64,000 nucleotides of DNA from Strongyloides papillosus (Eukaryota > Nematoda > Chromadorea > Rhabditida > Strongyloididae). The stretch is from assembly GCA_005656395.1 (NCBI GenBank), contig SRSI01000046.1, forward strand, positions 868,001 to 932,000. The letters are read 5' to 3'. The translations under genes and the position numbers were made by a program. The stretch's first letter is position 1. Each line of letters opens with the position of its first letter. The notes under the pieces are model-generated. The model was not told the DNA's origin. It made no database searches and worked only from the letters and a program-made list of their open reading frames with translations. Below, piece after piece: positions 44,710-57,498 of the stretch.

Positions 44710-47700
44710 TCAGCTATTTAAGGACTATTTTTCATATTTCATATAGTAGAATATTCAGTAAAATTTAAGATATTAGATGAGAAAAACTTTATTTTTACCT
44801 TGTTTATGTATCAATATAACAAAGGAAAATGAAGATGATAATATTAACTGTTTTCGAATATATATATGAATAAGTAGAAGAATGTTAATTAAAAATACTG
44901 CAAAAAACATCTATTTTTCTTCTAAAAATCTCTTTCAAAAAGTTAAGATTAAAGTTAAAAAGCATTTAAGTGATCAAAGATTATGGTGTCGTTTTATAGT
45001 GCATTTTATAGAAATTGCATATCCAAAAAACTAAAAATGTTTGTAAAAGTCAATTGAAAAAGAAACAGCAATATCTACTAGTTCTTTTAAATTATAAAAA
45101 GTTATTACATTTGTAAAAAACAAAATTATTAAATGAATTGAGTGCGCGAACCTTATAAAAAATATTTTCTATTGAATATTAAAATTTTTAAATAAAAAAT
45201 AGCAATCATGCAGCTAAATCAGGTGATTATTTTGTATATTTAATGTTTTAATACAAAAATATCATCTAAGAATGTTTGGTTTATATAATATTTAAACTTT
45301 AAATATGACTTTTAAAACAGTAAATTATTTATCTTTTCAAATTTTTTTAAAGTTTAATGATAAAAAATTTTTGATTCATTATGAATATTTTTGACGTATC
45401 TTTTTCAAAAAAATTTGTTGAAAAGAGTGCATGACCTAATTTTTCATCTCACATTAATGAAGTATTTTAATTTTTAATTTACTTCTACAGAATCGGGCCC
45501 GGCAAGCGGTGTCGAAATAACACTCAAAAAATCTCTGTGATTACTACCATGGTTATTTTATTATAAAATTGAAAAAATAAAGATAGTTTTTGTGTAAATA
45601 AATGTTTATTTAAAAAAAAATAGGAAAAAATGGCGTTATCAAAAAATCTTTACAAATTTTTTTTGTACTTAAGATTTAAGAACGACCTTGAAAAATGTTT
45701 TAGTAGAAAAGAGAAACTACCAAATGCACATAATACCATAAAAATAGATTCAAGATAAAAAAGTTATTAAACATTTTATGTAACGGCAATTTATATTTCG
45801 GTCCACTTTGTAGAAAATAAAAATCTTAAAACTCATAAGAAATAAGGAAATTGCATTTTTTTGTAATTATTTTTTTTATTATGATAATTTTCAATTTTTA
45901 ATTTCATCTAGAGTAATATTTCCTAGATTACACGCATATTCCTTTATATCCTGGAGCTCTAGTTGTCCATAATTAAAACTGTCTTTATTCGTACAATTAT
46001 CTGGAATTTGTTTTACTAAAGATTTTGGTTCACTTTTATTTTTATAAGTGATGTTAACAAAAAAATCACCTAAACAAACATATTATTTTCCTATATATTT
46101 ATTTACCTATATTATAATCACTACCTCCTGCATATAAATAAAGAAAGAATTCTTTATTTTTAGTTACATCTTTAACATCACTTTTTTCTGGATGCTTTGT
46201 ATTATTTAATGCTGCTTTGACAGAATTTATATCTTCATCATTCCACGTAACATTTCCAAAAACACTAATATACCAACCTTGTGGAACAATAATAGTCCGA
46301 TAAGTATAAGATATTGAAATTTTATATATTAAAATGATAACAAATGTCGTGAATATCTTTAAAAACATTACTATGAAATATTTTGATTTAATAAAAATAA
46401 AATTCTCTTAAATACTGAAAATTGCCATGCAAAAATACTGAAAAATAAATATTTAATCCTATATTTTTCAGAATCAAAGAATAATAAATACAATTACGAT
46501 CATATAATAATATTATTTTTACTGCAGATTACAAAGATTTTAACACCATAAAATCAGATTTGAAGTAGATGAGTAAATTTCTAAAATTTTGTCTGATGTC
46601 AACGTACATTAAAAAAAGGCAAATAATCAAGTACGATATATTAAACAAGTGTGTACTAAAATAATACTTGTGTTCACTAGTAGAATAACAACATTTAAAA
46701 AAGAACAATAAGATATAAACATCTAAGTATTAATTTAAAATGTATGATAAATATAATACTCGGTATGAGAAAGTGATTTAAATAATGAAATAAAACATAA
46801 ATGAGATCTAATTAGTGAGACTTAGTTTTGTTCCAAATTGTTCATATGTAATCTTTATACCATTCTTTCTTATTAATATAGATGATTGATTTTTAAACCA
46901 ATCATAGTTCGGCTTTAAGATCGTTTATATATAATTTAAAATTGGTTAGAAATTTCTAAAGTTTATCATAAATCCTATCAAATTTTAAAAACAAACTATT
47001 TATTTCTTTTTAAATTTAAATGTCCATTTTATTTGGCATTAAATGTTTTAAAAAAGCCTCTTGTTCATAAACAATAAACAAAATTGTAATTATTTTTAAA
47101 GTATTATTATAAGGTAGTAATAATAATTTGATTTTTTTTTCATTATAACTAAATATAAGCATTTAAAGAGAAGCATATTTTTTAGTTCAGTAATATCTTA
47201 TCAAATTTTATTAATGATCAACTTAAATCAATTCACAATAAAAAAATACTCATTGATATTATTTTTCAATGTTTTTGATCAGTGATCAATTATTTGCTTT
47301 ACATACAAATAATGAGAAAAAATAATACAATAAAAAATCAGTATAGTTTTATTGTTGACATAGTTAAAAAACCATTTTTTTTAATAATTACACTAAATAT
47401 ATTAAACAAAAAATGATTTTTGAATTATGGATGTTTTTTACTCAAATCTTTAGTTTCTTTTATAAACTTTAGAACATCTTTAAAAAAATTTTAATTGTTA
47501 TTCTGTTTTAACCACTAAAAAACTTTTATATGACAAATTATTTTATAAAATTTTTTGTTTATAAATTAAATTTTTTACTTTTCTGTTATGTCTCTTCCAC
47601 ATAATGTGGCATGCGACAGTTTAAATTTTATTAAATTTAGGCGTTTCCTCACAAAGATTCATAAAATATATCTTACAATTTTACGATTATTTTATATTAT
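44710..47700 (-). repeat. Unit U5: right arm of inverted repeat 2
   Basis: Reverse complement of U4. Upstream of the gene it matches U2 base for base over long stretches; downstream of the gene it matches U3 (GTAACGGCAATTT where U1, U2 and U4 have the ATGCAACTGCAATTT type). It lacks the retroelement and the MITE. Similarity fades between 47640 and 47700. Confidence 0.82.
45891..46368 (-). CDS. Secreted protein of unknown family, copy 5 (two exons)
   Basis: Minus strand: exon 1 46107-46368, intron 46070-46106 (37 bp), exon 2 45891-46069; 146 residues. Trp32, Val36, Asp46, His59, Asn86; exon 2 as in copy 2. Everything needed (signal peptide, splice sites, two cysteines, sequons, TATTTAAG promoter block near 46407) is intact. 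Only residue 59 distinguishes the exon-1 product from copy 2, consistent with the near-identity of the U2 and U5 flanks. Confidence 0.72.
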
Positions 47701-48010
47701 TAAGTAAAATAGTAATGATTAAAAAATAAAAGTGTTTTTGCCACGCAATTTTAAATGTCATTGAAAAAACTAATATATAACCGTTACGTGTTATCTAAAT
47801 TTTATTTTATTTAGTTTAGAGTTACTTATTCAATGCTGTAATCTATTCTTAATTAATCTTATTTTAGTTCTAGAAACGTGTATAGAAATTTCTAGTAACG
47901 TGTGTAAGGAGTTAGTAAAAATATTAATAATTGTATAATAGTAAGTAAACGGCAATAAGATTTTAAATAAATAAAATTTAAGTAACCACTGTGATTTTGT
48001 AGTGTTTTTA
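47700..48010 (+). repeat. Dispersed repeat D, copy 1
   Basis: Aligns with 61620-61935 in the same orientation (shared: AATGTCATTGAAAAAACTA-like, GAGTTACTTA, GCAATGAGATTTTAAA-like). Non-coding, type unknown. It lies between U5 and repeat X copy 2. Confidence 0.65.
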
Positions 48011-48025
48011 ATTTTATAATAACCA

Positions 48026-50882
48026 GCCTTAGACCTGCGTTCTGAAGGTCAGAGCTAGTCTGCAGAGCATATTATTTATAAAAGCATTTTTATACTAAAT
48101 TATTAATCAAAGTATGTGTATAAAAAATTGTTTCATTAAATTACGTATTTATGGAGAAATAACCAACAATTCATTGTTATAACATATTAATATAGGAAAT
48201 TTTTCTGAGTTTGAGAATTATTTAATAACGTTTGCCTTTATTAAATCTGGATAGTTTAAAAAATCCATCCAACAAAAGAATTTTATTTATGTCTAAAAAG
48301 TGAATAAAAATGAATATCTGAATTATTTTAAGTAACTATCCAAATGTCTTTCCGTTATAGTTTTAAAATTAATATAAATATTTCATTATTATTCTTTTAT
48401 CAACTACATATTCATCTTAATTTTACAAATATATAAATGAAAAAAAAACCAAAAAAATTAATGTCTAAAAATAACTTTTTTCGTTTTTAAGCTACAAACT
48501 TCGTCCAATTTGATATTTTAAATCAAACTATTTTCTACCAAAAAAATCATGTCTTCTTCATTTTTTCAAATTTTCATAAAGTAATAGCTATTAATCTTTT
48601 TAATTTTTATAGGAAAAATGGTCACCACTCTTTGGTGTAAACTTTATCCGTTTTATATTGATGTCAGTAATATTACGTTTCCTCCTTTTTCCTGATTTGT
48701 ACTCTTGAAATGAATTATAAAACTTAAAATTTTATTTACTTATACAAAAGTTATCTAAATGACAAAACTATACAAAAAAGTGACCAAAAATGTGATGTTT
48801 TTTAAAAATAACTTGACTACTTATTAAACAAAAGTTTTTTGACCTATTTTCCCTACTAAGTTAGAGCAAAACACATCTATTAAATGATTAAACATAAAAA
48901 TTGATCAAGTTTGAAAAGAAGTATGTTTGGAAAAAATTGATTTTTACAAAAGAAATAGAAAAAAGCAAGAAAAATAACACTAAAATTGGCGTAAATTCTC
49001 ACGTAGAAAAGCTATAAACTTCGCAATAGTTTCATTTTTTAAGTTAGACTTAGATTTATATAAAATAAATCTTGTCTACTTAACTGTTTCAAGTTTTAAT
49101 TAGATAATATCTATCTAACTTTTTAATTTTTATCGAAAAAAAGGTTACCTTCTTTGATGCATTACTTAGTCAGATTTTAGGACGATTTTAATAGTATTAC
49201 GTTTCCCCATTATTACTCAGTTGTACCTTTCAAATAAGTAATAAACCATAAAATTCCTTTCACTTTAATAAAAGTTATTCGAAAGACAAAACTCTACAAA
49301 AAAGTGACTAAAAATATGGAGTTTTTTAAAAATAACATGACCTATTATGGACTAACATTTTTAAAGACCCTTTTCTTTACTTAGTTAGAAAAAATATGTT
49401 TAACGACTATTTAATCATAGAAATTGATCAAGTTTGAAGAAACTTGTGTTAATCACAAAACTGATTTTTGTGAAAAAGACGTAGAAAAAGTGAAACAACT
49501 GACACCAAAATAAGTACAGTTGTCCCCCCGTATCCGCGGTAGATTGGTTCCTGAGACTACCGCGGATAACGAAACCGCGGATAATAGCGAACCGTAGTAT
49601 TTCTTATTTTTCCATGTGTTAAGACCTTTAAACTATAGATAAGGTGTATTTTTTTTTACAATTGTAGGCAACGATGATCATTTAGTTAGTTTAATTTTTA
49701 AAAAAAATGAAAAATTTAATCATAAATAAAGTTTGTATTTTAAGATAGCTAAAATAAAAAAAAATCGCACGTACCCCCCCATGTTATAATTTTCTAGTTG
49801 CTAGTAATTTTCAAACCGCGGATAACTGAAACCGCGGATAACGAAACCGCGGATACGGGGGGACTACTGTATAACTTTCTATGTTGTTAGTGAATATAAT
49901 TCATTGTAGTTTTATTTTTTAAGTTAGGCATAGATCCTTATAATACTTTGAATTTATTTATTTTAAACAACTTTTCATTTAGATTATTGGATTAAACATT
50001 TTTTGTTTTTAATTAAAAAATACCAACTATTCTTTAATTTATAACTTAGCTAGTTTTTCATATATTTCTATTGTATTGTGTTTCCCTAGGATTCCAGATT
50101 TAAACCTTTTTAATGGTTAATTAAGTAGTTTATTTTATTAACTTTGAAGAAACTTATCCTTCTCAAAAAAACTATGTAAAAAATTGTCTAAAAAAGTTGT
50201 GTTTTTTAAAAATAACTTGGTCAATTATGAACCAGAAATTTTGAAATTTATTTTTCCCACTAAGTTAAAAAAAATGCATCAAATGACTACCTGACCATAA
50301 AAATTAATCAAGTTTGAAGAAAGTTATGCTGAAGACAAAATTGATTTTTGTGAAAAAAATGAAAAAAAGCGAAAAAGTTGACTTTCAAATTAATATAACT
50401 TCTTTCGTTGTTAAGCTATAAACTTTATTAGATACTTGTTTTTTAAGTTAGACTTAGATCTATATAAAAAATATTATTTTATTTGTTTTCATAACGTTAT
50501 GACTAAGTTGTAGTTATTTAACTTTTAAGATTTTTTTTCAAAATTGTTTTCACTCTTTAGATCGTAACTCGACCAATTTCTAATACATTATTATAGTATT
50601 GTGTTTCCGCACTATTCTAGAATTTGACCCTACAAATGATATAAAGACCATTGCATCTTATGTATTTCGAAATAACGTTATTCCCTGATCAAATCTATGC
50701 TAAAAACGCCAAAAAACGATGTTTATTAACAATGACATGACCAATTATGACCCAAATCTTCTAAAACCCATCTTTTCCACTAAGTTAAAAAACACATATT
50801 CTAGTTATTTATAAAAATCGGTTGAATTTAAAGAGAGTTATGAGAGAGATAAATTTATTTTTCTTATTTCTTTTTATTATAG
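48026..50882 (+). repeat. Dispersed repeat X, copy 2 (four ~523-bp units, with MITE)
   Basis: Uninterrupted counterpart of 1066-1440 plus 9856-11990. The unit marker recurs near 48618, 49142, 50021 and 50543; after subtracting the 355-bp MITE insertion the spacings are 524, 524 and 522 bp. The copy ends at TTATAG (50882), the same end point as copy 1. No ORF. Confidence 0.8.
49517..49869. mobile_element. pogo/Tigger-like MITE (353 bp)
   Basis: The ends read CAGTTGTCCCCCCGTATCCG and, on the other strand, CAGTAGTCCCCCCGTATCCG, with TA on both sides (49515-49516, 49870-49871). CCGCGGATAAC-type repeats occur near both ends. Termini and TA duplication fit the pogo branch of Tc1/mariner. No transposase. 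Confidence 0.85.
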
Positions 50883-51751
50883 ATTAACTAAAAATCAAAG
50901 AAGAATATCAAGTAATTATTTGTTAGTAATTCTTTTATTGTTAGATAAATTATATAGGATACAATGATTCTCCAGGAAATTATTTTATTTCATTAAATTA
51001 TTAGTTAAAATCTTATAAACATGTAAGCAAAACTTCTAGATAATCACTACATAATTATATCATTTTCAAATAATATTAATTCATATTGTACATTTTTTAA
51101 TTCATAAAAAAAACAATTTTTAATTTACTGTAAGCTATAATGTTTTCAGAATATTCTATGATTAAATTCATTTATGATTTTAAAATTAAAAAATATACTC
51201 TCAAGGAAAAAAATGAATTTTTAGAGAATAAAATAATTATTCAGGGAAAAATATGATGAGATTGTTCTCTATGAGTAACTTATTTTTGATTATTTTATTG
51301 GATTTACTTCACACACGAATATGTACTCCACAGTGACCCTACCTTAATTAAATTAAAAAAGAGACGGTGGAAATCAGCTTATCCATGGTTATCCATGCAC
51401 AAGCCAAATATAATTTAAAAAAAAGTAGAAAATATAGGTAATAATGGACAAGTGAATATCCATCGTCTCCATACAACGTCTGATTAACTGAAAAAACAAG
51501 CTTTAAGATAAAAAAATTTATTTATGTTTGTAAAAATTATTCATTTATGTTAAAAAAAACCATTTATTAATGTTTATTTCTTAAAATTATCAAGGTCTCT
51601 ATTTTTCTAAATTAATATGTTAACAAACAAATTTCTTATATATTATGAAATTTTTAAAATATTTTATTAAATTTTGCATATTATTATAAAAAAAAATTTG
51701 TCATTATTTGTGACAAAAAAAATACCTATGTTATTTTAATAGTGACTGTCA
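50883..51751. other. Intergenic stretch before secreted gene 6
   Basis: A+T-rich with no ORF. 51200-51275 resembles the region just upstream of the gene at 59256 (shared ATGATGAGATTGT followed by CTCT), but no TATA box or ORF follows it here. Confidence 0.4.
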
Positions 51752-52283
51752 TTAATGCTTGCAAAAATTACAGTTTCTTTTAAAGTTAAAAATTTCGTCA
51801 CTGTTAAGTGTTCTATGTTCAGATTTATTTTTTGGATTTGGATCGAGATATCCAAGATAACATAAAAAATGATATGTTCCGTCTAAATTGAGTTGTATAT
51901 GATCGTCGCTGTCTTCACAATCACGTGGAATTTGTTTTGTAAAATTTATCTTAGAATTACTATAAGTAAAATTAGCATAAACCTCTAAAAATATAAAATT
52001 AAATAATTTTCTTTATTTTTTTACCATTTTTTTTTAATTTAGCATTTGTTACATTTGCAGAAATAGTAAATAGATAACCACATGGAATAATCGTTTTATT
52101 TTTAGGTTTTTTGCGACCATTCATTCCTAGTTTCGCAGTAACATTTTGTGTACGGAATATATATCTACCTTCAGGACATCCAGGTGTTGCGCTGACACGA
52201 AGATCGACTTTCTGGGCACAAATTTTAACGAAAACATATATTAAAATAATTAGAAATAATATTAATGTTATAAAAACTCTCAT
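51752..52283 (-). CDS. Secreted protein of the same family, diverged member 6 (two exons)
   Basis: Minus strand: exon 1 52025-52283, intron 51985-52024 (40 bp, GTAAAA...TTTTAG, phase 1), exon 2 51752-51984; 163 residues. The upstream in-frame ATG at 52388 would add 35 residues before a clear signal peptide (MRVFITLILFLIILIYVFVK) and falls within the promoter block, so 52283 is preferred. The mature part has six cysteines and several NxT sequons. Exon 2 reads VYANFTY, then KQIPRDC, then 18 residues to CYL, matching VNITY/KQIPDNC/CNL of copies 1-5 and VNYTH/YKIPDDC/CNL of member 7. LGMNG and a following CG match LGING and CG of member 7. Intron position and phase match all members. Function unknown. 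Confidence 0.7.
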
Positions 52284-52323
52284 TTTTGGATATTTTATTT
52301 TAATACTGTGAAAGTAAAATTTC

Positions 52324-52331
52324 CTTAAATA
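52324..52331 (-). promoter_or_regulatory. TATA-like box of secreted gene 6
   Basis: TATTTAAG on the minus strand, 48 bp before the ATG, in the shared block (TATGGTAATTTTTACTATTT, then GGAAATTTTACTTT). Confidence 0.62.
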
Positions 52332-52395
52332 GTAAAAATTACCATACAAAATTACTAGAAAATAAATATTTAATTTCTGAAGTATCATAGAACAG

Positions 52396-53340
52396 CAAAT
52401 ACAGGATGTTTAAAAAAAGTGTGCTTTTTTTTAATTTTTATAACTTCGTTCAATCTTAACCGATTTTAGAAAAACATTTTTTAAGTCTTTAAGTAAGACT
52501 TTGGAGTTTTGTCATGAAAAAAATGTTTCAATTTTTTATTTTTTTGGTAAAAGAATTACGCAAAATGATGGGAAACACTTACTTTTAATTTTTTATGTCT
52601 TTATTAAATTTCTATTTTAAAAAATAGCTTAAAGTGGCATTCATTTTAGTTTAAGCATTATTTAAGTCTTTTTTCACAATTTGAAAAAGCTTTTTCCCAA
52701 AACTTCATTTTTATCATTTATCACTTCAAAGACCTTCTAAATTTTTTCCTTCAATTCTTTCTTATTTTCAATTAGTTCTGTAGATAGGCAATTTACCATG
52801 GCCTGAAAAGAAGAAATTCTTTAGAGTTAAATCAGATGATTTTGAAAATCATATCAAAAATGTTTATTTTTCTAAATAAACACTATTTTCTGGATAAATA
52901 TAGAAATTAAAAACGATTGTTCTTTAAATATTTTTTGAAAAACAAAACTTTAAAGTCACAATTTCAGGTTAGAAAAATTTTGTTAAAATCAGTTAAGAAT
53001 GAAAGAGGATATAAAAAATTAAAAAACGTTATACTTATTTGAAACACTCAGTATTTAGCATTTTGAAGTAATGTAACTTTTTTTTAATCTTTATATTTTT
53101 TATGATGTTATGCTCATCTTAGAGTCTAACTTGTTCTTTATAATATTTTGTGAAGCATGTTTTCATAAGTCAATTTTGTGTAAAGTTGTTAACGTTTTAG
53201 CAAAAATCATTTTTTAAAACATTTTACTAACAAGAATATGTTTAGGAATTTTGAAATTTCATAACAATAATAATGAAAAGGAATAATTATTTAATCACAC
53301 AAATTATAATTAATTAAAAATATTATCTTTGTATTTTGTT
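52396..53340 (+). repeat. Left arm of inverted repeat 3 (old)
   Basis: Alignable, with many differences, to the reverse complement of 56490-57375: shared AAAGTTGTTAACGTTTTAGC, AGAATATGTTTAG and CTAACTTGT segments. The part to ~53055 has complementary ends (TAACTTCGTTCAATCTTAACC against a right-end TTCATTCTTAACTGATTTTA) and is probably a ~650-bp non-autonomous DNA element carried in both arms. Confidence 0.7.
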
Positions 53341-56300
53341 CTTATTTTATATTTAAATATGTAAAAGTAATTTTTTTACTATGAATAAAAATCCATATTA
53401 TTTTATAACTTTTCACAATTTTGATTTTTAAAGATGATCTTGAAAAACAGTATAAAAATTTGGACTATTATATGAGTAAAATTCTATAATGAAGTATAAA
53501 TTATAACAATTCAAACTATTCAAACATTTAAAAAACATACTGTGATATGTTAAAAATGTTTTAATTTTACATAAAATCTAATTATAATCTTGTACTCTAA
53601 AACGTATTGTAGAGAACAAGTTAAATTTAAAAATAAAAATAATGTAATAGAAAGATAAAAACTTATTTTAATAATTTTTTAACTGTTGCTTTTAAATTTA
53701 TGAACGAAATAATTGCGATTAAATTAGTCGCGAACTAAGAAAATTCAAACTTTATCAGGTGGAACAAATTTACAACATTTTACGTAAACCTTTGTTTTTT
53801 TTTATTTTTCTATGTGTAAAAGTTTAAAATACTAAAAACATAATCACAAAAAAGTAATTTATCATTTAGATATTATAAGCACATTCTTTTGTTAAACATT
53901 TATAATATACTTAGTATTTCGATATGATTTTAATAAAAAATTTATTAATGAAAACACTTTTGTTAAATTAAATAAAAAATATCAGAAATTTCGTACACAA
54001 ATAATCATTGCATAATTAAAAAAAGGCAAGACTTATAAAAAATGAGAAAATACAATTGTTTATTTTTTATAATTTTAAGTAATTTAACTTAGTTAAAAAA
54101 ATTATGTGAACAAAAAAAAAATAGTACAGGTGAAACTCAAATATCTAGACTTTGATTAACCGGATCAGGAATTTTAGATATGGGAGAAATTTTTGAATAG
54201 GACCCCTGTTTTTTTAACGCTTTTTACTTTGAATTTTTTGCTTCCAATATTTTGTTCTTGAATTTTAATATATATTTAGCAACATTATTGAGCAATTTAG
54301 AAAATTAAAAAAAAAAACTTTATAAGTTAAAAAAAAGTCTAACGGTGGATTCTAGTCCAGCTGAAAATAGAAAATTTGTCTCTAATTGAGTATTACAAAG
54401 TTTTTTCGATTTTGAAGTTAATATACGGTTGCAATTGTGTCAGTTGATTATGAAAACTAATTATTTCATCAAATAATTTCTTATTTAATCTCTATAGTAT
54501 AATTTAATATAATTTTCCTTCGAAATTTAAGCAAAAAAATGAATGCTACAAAAAATTTCTTCAAATGTTACAAACTACCGCTAAACATGTTTACGTATCA
54601 TTATCCGTTATAAAAATAATAAATTAAGCAAATGAAATGCTTCATTTAGCTATTTAACGTGGAGGCCCCTATTATAGAGTTTAGCCAAAGATTTTTATAT
54701 TTATTCGATTATCCAGACGATCTCCTATAAGAATTAGTCCGGATAATCGAGTTTTTACTGTATTTTGTTAAATAAGTTAGATGTATTACTCATTTTTGTT
54801 ACTTATATTTTTTACAAAATGCAAACTAATGGCCAAACCTAATCATTTCGTTTTGATAGACTACTATACAAATAAGTATAAACTGTACGTGCATTTTAAA
54901 TAATTACGCTTCTAAAATTAGTAAAAATGCATAAAGCAGTATAATATAAAATTTTTTTTTTGTATTTTGCACGGAAATGATCATTTAATTATTGTCAATG
55001 ATAATATGATAAGTGATATATTTATCTTTGGTAAATCTTATCAGTAATAAAATTTCGACAAATATCATTGATCATTTGGAACATAATATCTGATCAGTGA
55101 TAAATTCGTTTTTTCAACAATGAAAGATGATAAAAAATGTAATGCTTTATCATGATAGATAATAATGCATGAATTATTTTAAATCGATACTTTTGTATTA
55201 AGATTTTATAAGAAATTTATTAGTAATTTGTGAAAAAAACTTTATTTTAAGTTAAAGAATATTTAACATGTTTTGATTAACAAATATATAAAAAGAAGCA
55301 TGTTTAAAATACAGGTCTTCTTCACCAAATCGCTATTTATGTCATTTGTTCACCAATTAAATAATATTTTTTTAGTAAGTATACGAAAATAAATTTGTTT
55401 AAATGTATTTTGTAAGATTTAAAGAAAAAAAAACTTTTTTGCTACATTGACTTTTTTACCAAATTTTTTACATTAATCGTATTTAAACAATTACTTCGTT
55501 TATATAAAAAGTACTTTTAAGAGAAATCTAAATATCTGAAGGTATTTTAGAGCTTCTTTAGGGATTCTTTATTTTTAACACCAGTTTTCTTAATTCAATT
55601 TTCTAAATTATTTGTATCTAAAGTTGTAATAGTATTAAGGTAAGATTTGTTTAGCAAAACAATTACTTATTATTAACGGAATAGCATATATGCAACAATA
55701 CAATATATAAAAACGGAAAAATTCTTTTAAAATTAAATTTATTATTAATGAGTGTTCAATAAAACCTTTCCAGCTACAATGTTAAAAAACATATTTTCCA
55801 TACACAGAACTTTTATTTTACTGGAGATTATTGTAAATATAACAATACTAGAGATATTAAAGATGTTTGGGTTATTTTGATGCAAAAGTTGATAATTTGA
55901 TAAGCCAGATGTGAACGAAATTTTTTTTATTTTGCTGTGTGGCTTTATATGTAAACATTTTTTAATGTTATGTCATGAATATTGCTATATATGCTTGTTA
56001 CATCACTAAAAATATTTTAAGTATAGTTATTGCGCGATTTATACTTAAAAAAATAAATACTTCAAAAAAAATTCGCACAAATACTACTTAATGCTATTTA
56101 ATATATTTATTTATGCATAGTAGTTATAGAAATATCATTTTAATTTATTTAAATGCCTAATTAAACAATTTATGGATGGAGGTCTTATTCTAAACACTAG
56201 CTTTTTTTTGTCATATTTTTAACAAAAATAACAAATATGCCAATTAACACATATGAAAGACAAAGAACTACATTTTTTTAAAAATTGTAATGTATAAATT

Positions 56301-56489
56301 TTTGAATTTTTTAAAAGATTATCTAAGATCTTTTTGTATGTACTTTTGCATTTTTTTATTAAAAAGATATAGATTTTAAAAGCAATTTTAAAATTCAAAT
56401 TTCTACTAATTTTTGTAGCAGACATTAGAAAAATAACATCAATTTTGACAAAGAAATTTTTCTGTGAAAAAATAAAAAAATATTTTTAA
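53341..56489. other. Spacer of inverted repeat 3
   Basis: Very A+T-rich, no gene seen. The only structured item is the TIR element at 54127-54760. The small ORFs are compositional. Confidence 0.45.
54127..54760. mobile_element. pogo/Jerky-like non-autonomous TIR element (634 bp)
   Basis: The left end reads CAGGTGAAACTCAAATATCT, the right end on the other strand CAGTAAAAACTCGATTATCC, with TA on both sides (54125-54126, 54761-54762). A second, inner copy of the GATTATCC motif lies near 54708. The right terminus is typical of pogo/Tigger-type TIRs. No transposase. Confidence 0.6.
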
Positions 56490-57375
56490 TAATAAATACT
56501 TTGTGTGAGTAAATAATTATTGCTTTTCATAATCATCGTTATGAAATTTCTAAACATATTCTTTTAAGTAGAATGTTTGAAAGAATGATTTTCGCTAAAA
56601 CGTTAACAACTTTATACGAAATTGATCTGTAAAAACGTACGTCACAAAATAATATAAATTACAAGTTAGACTTAGATGAGCACAATATCATAAAAATATT
56701 AAAATCAAATAAAAATTACACTAATACAAAATGTCAAACACAATGTGTTTTAAATAGGTGAACCTTTTTTTTTACTTTTATAATTTCGTTTATTTTTAAC
56801 CGACTTTAACAAAATTTTTTAATCTGTAGCCAAGACTTCGGAGTTTTGCTTATTTTAAAAATCTTTAAAAAAATAACTGTTTCTAAGTGTTAAATGTAAT
56901 CATGAAATAGTGTTTATTTAAGAAAACAAACACTTTTGGTATGGTTTTCAAGATCATCTGATTTAACTCTAATGAACATCTTCTTTTGAAACATATCAAA
57001 TCCTTCATATACAGTACATAACCTAAAAATAAGGAAGAATTAAAAAAAAGATTTAGAAGGTATTTGAAGTGATAAATGATGATTAGAGAGTTTTGTAGAA
57101 AAGTTTTTTTAAATTGTAAAACTGACTTAAATTATGCTTAATTGAGATAAATGTTACATTAAGTCTTTTTTAAATAAAGATTTAATAAAATTTCAAATAA
57201 ACGTTCATTATATTTGAGCGCAACTTTTGCATCAAAAAAAATTATAAATTTGAAACAAATTTTTTTTAATCAAATTTCAAAATCTTAATTACGGACTAAA
57301 AAACAATTTATTAAAATCAGTTAAAAAATGAACAAAGTTATAAAAATTTAAAAAATGATACCCCTATTTAAAATA
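56490..57375 (-). repeat. Right arm of inverted repeat 3 (old)
   Basis: Counterpart of 52396-53340. With the genes included, the arms extend to about 51752 and 58006, so the two diverged secreted genes are themselves the products of this inverted duplication. Confidence 0.7.
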
Positions 57376-57450
57376 CTATATATTTGTTGTTCTTTAATTC
57401 TTCAGAAATTAAATATTTATGTTTTAATAGTTTTCCATGATAATTTATAG

Positions 57451-57458
57451 TATTTAAG
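57451..57458 (+). promoter_or_regulatory. TATA-like box of secreted gene 7
   Basis: TATTTAAG 48 bp before the ATG in the shared block (CCATGATAATTTATAG, then GAAATTTTACTTTCAAAACA). Confidence 0.65.
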
Positions 57459-57498
57459 GAAATTTTACTTTCAAAACATCAAATTAAAATATTCTAAA

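Noticed and set aside
22675..47700. Possibility that the palindromic secreted-gene cluster is a polydnavirus segment of a parasitoid wasp
   Set aside because: Small secreted genes and duplications would fit, but no excision-site motif or recognisable viral-segment gene family was seen; not supported.
51999..52388. Longer 129-codon version of gene 6 starting at 52388
   Set aside because: It would translate the conserved promoter block and place the signal peptide at residue 36; start at 52283 matches gene 7 in length and motif.
56219..56425. 68-codon minus-strand ORF
   Set aside because: Lys/Ile/Phe-rich translation of A+T-rich DNA with no paralogue, signal peptide or promoter.
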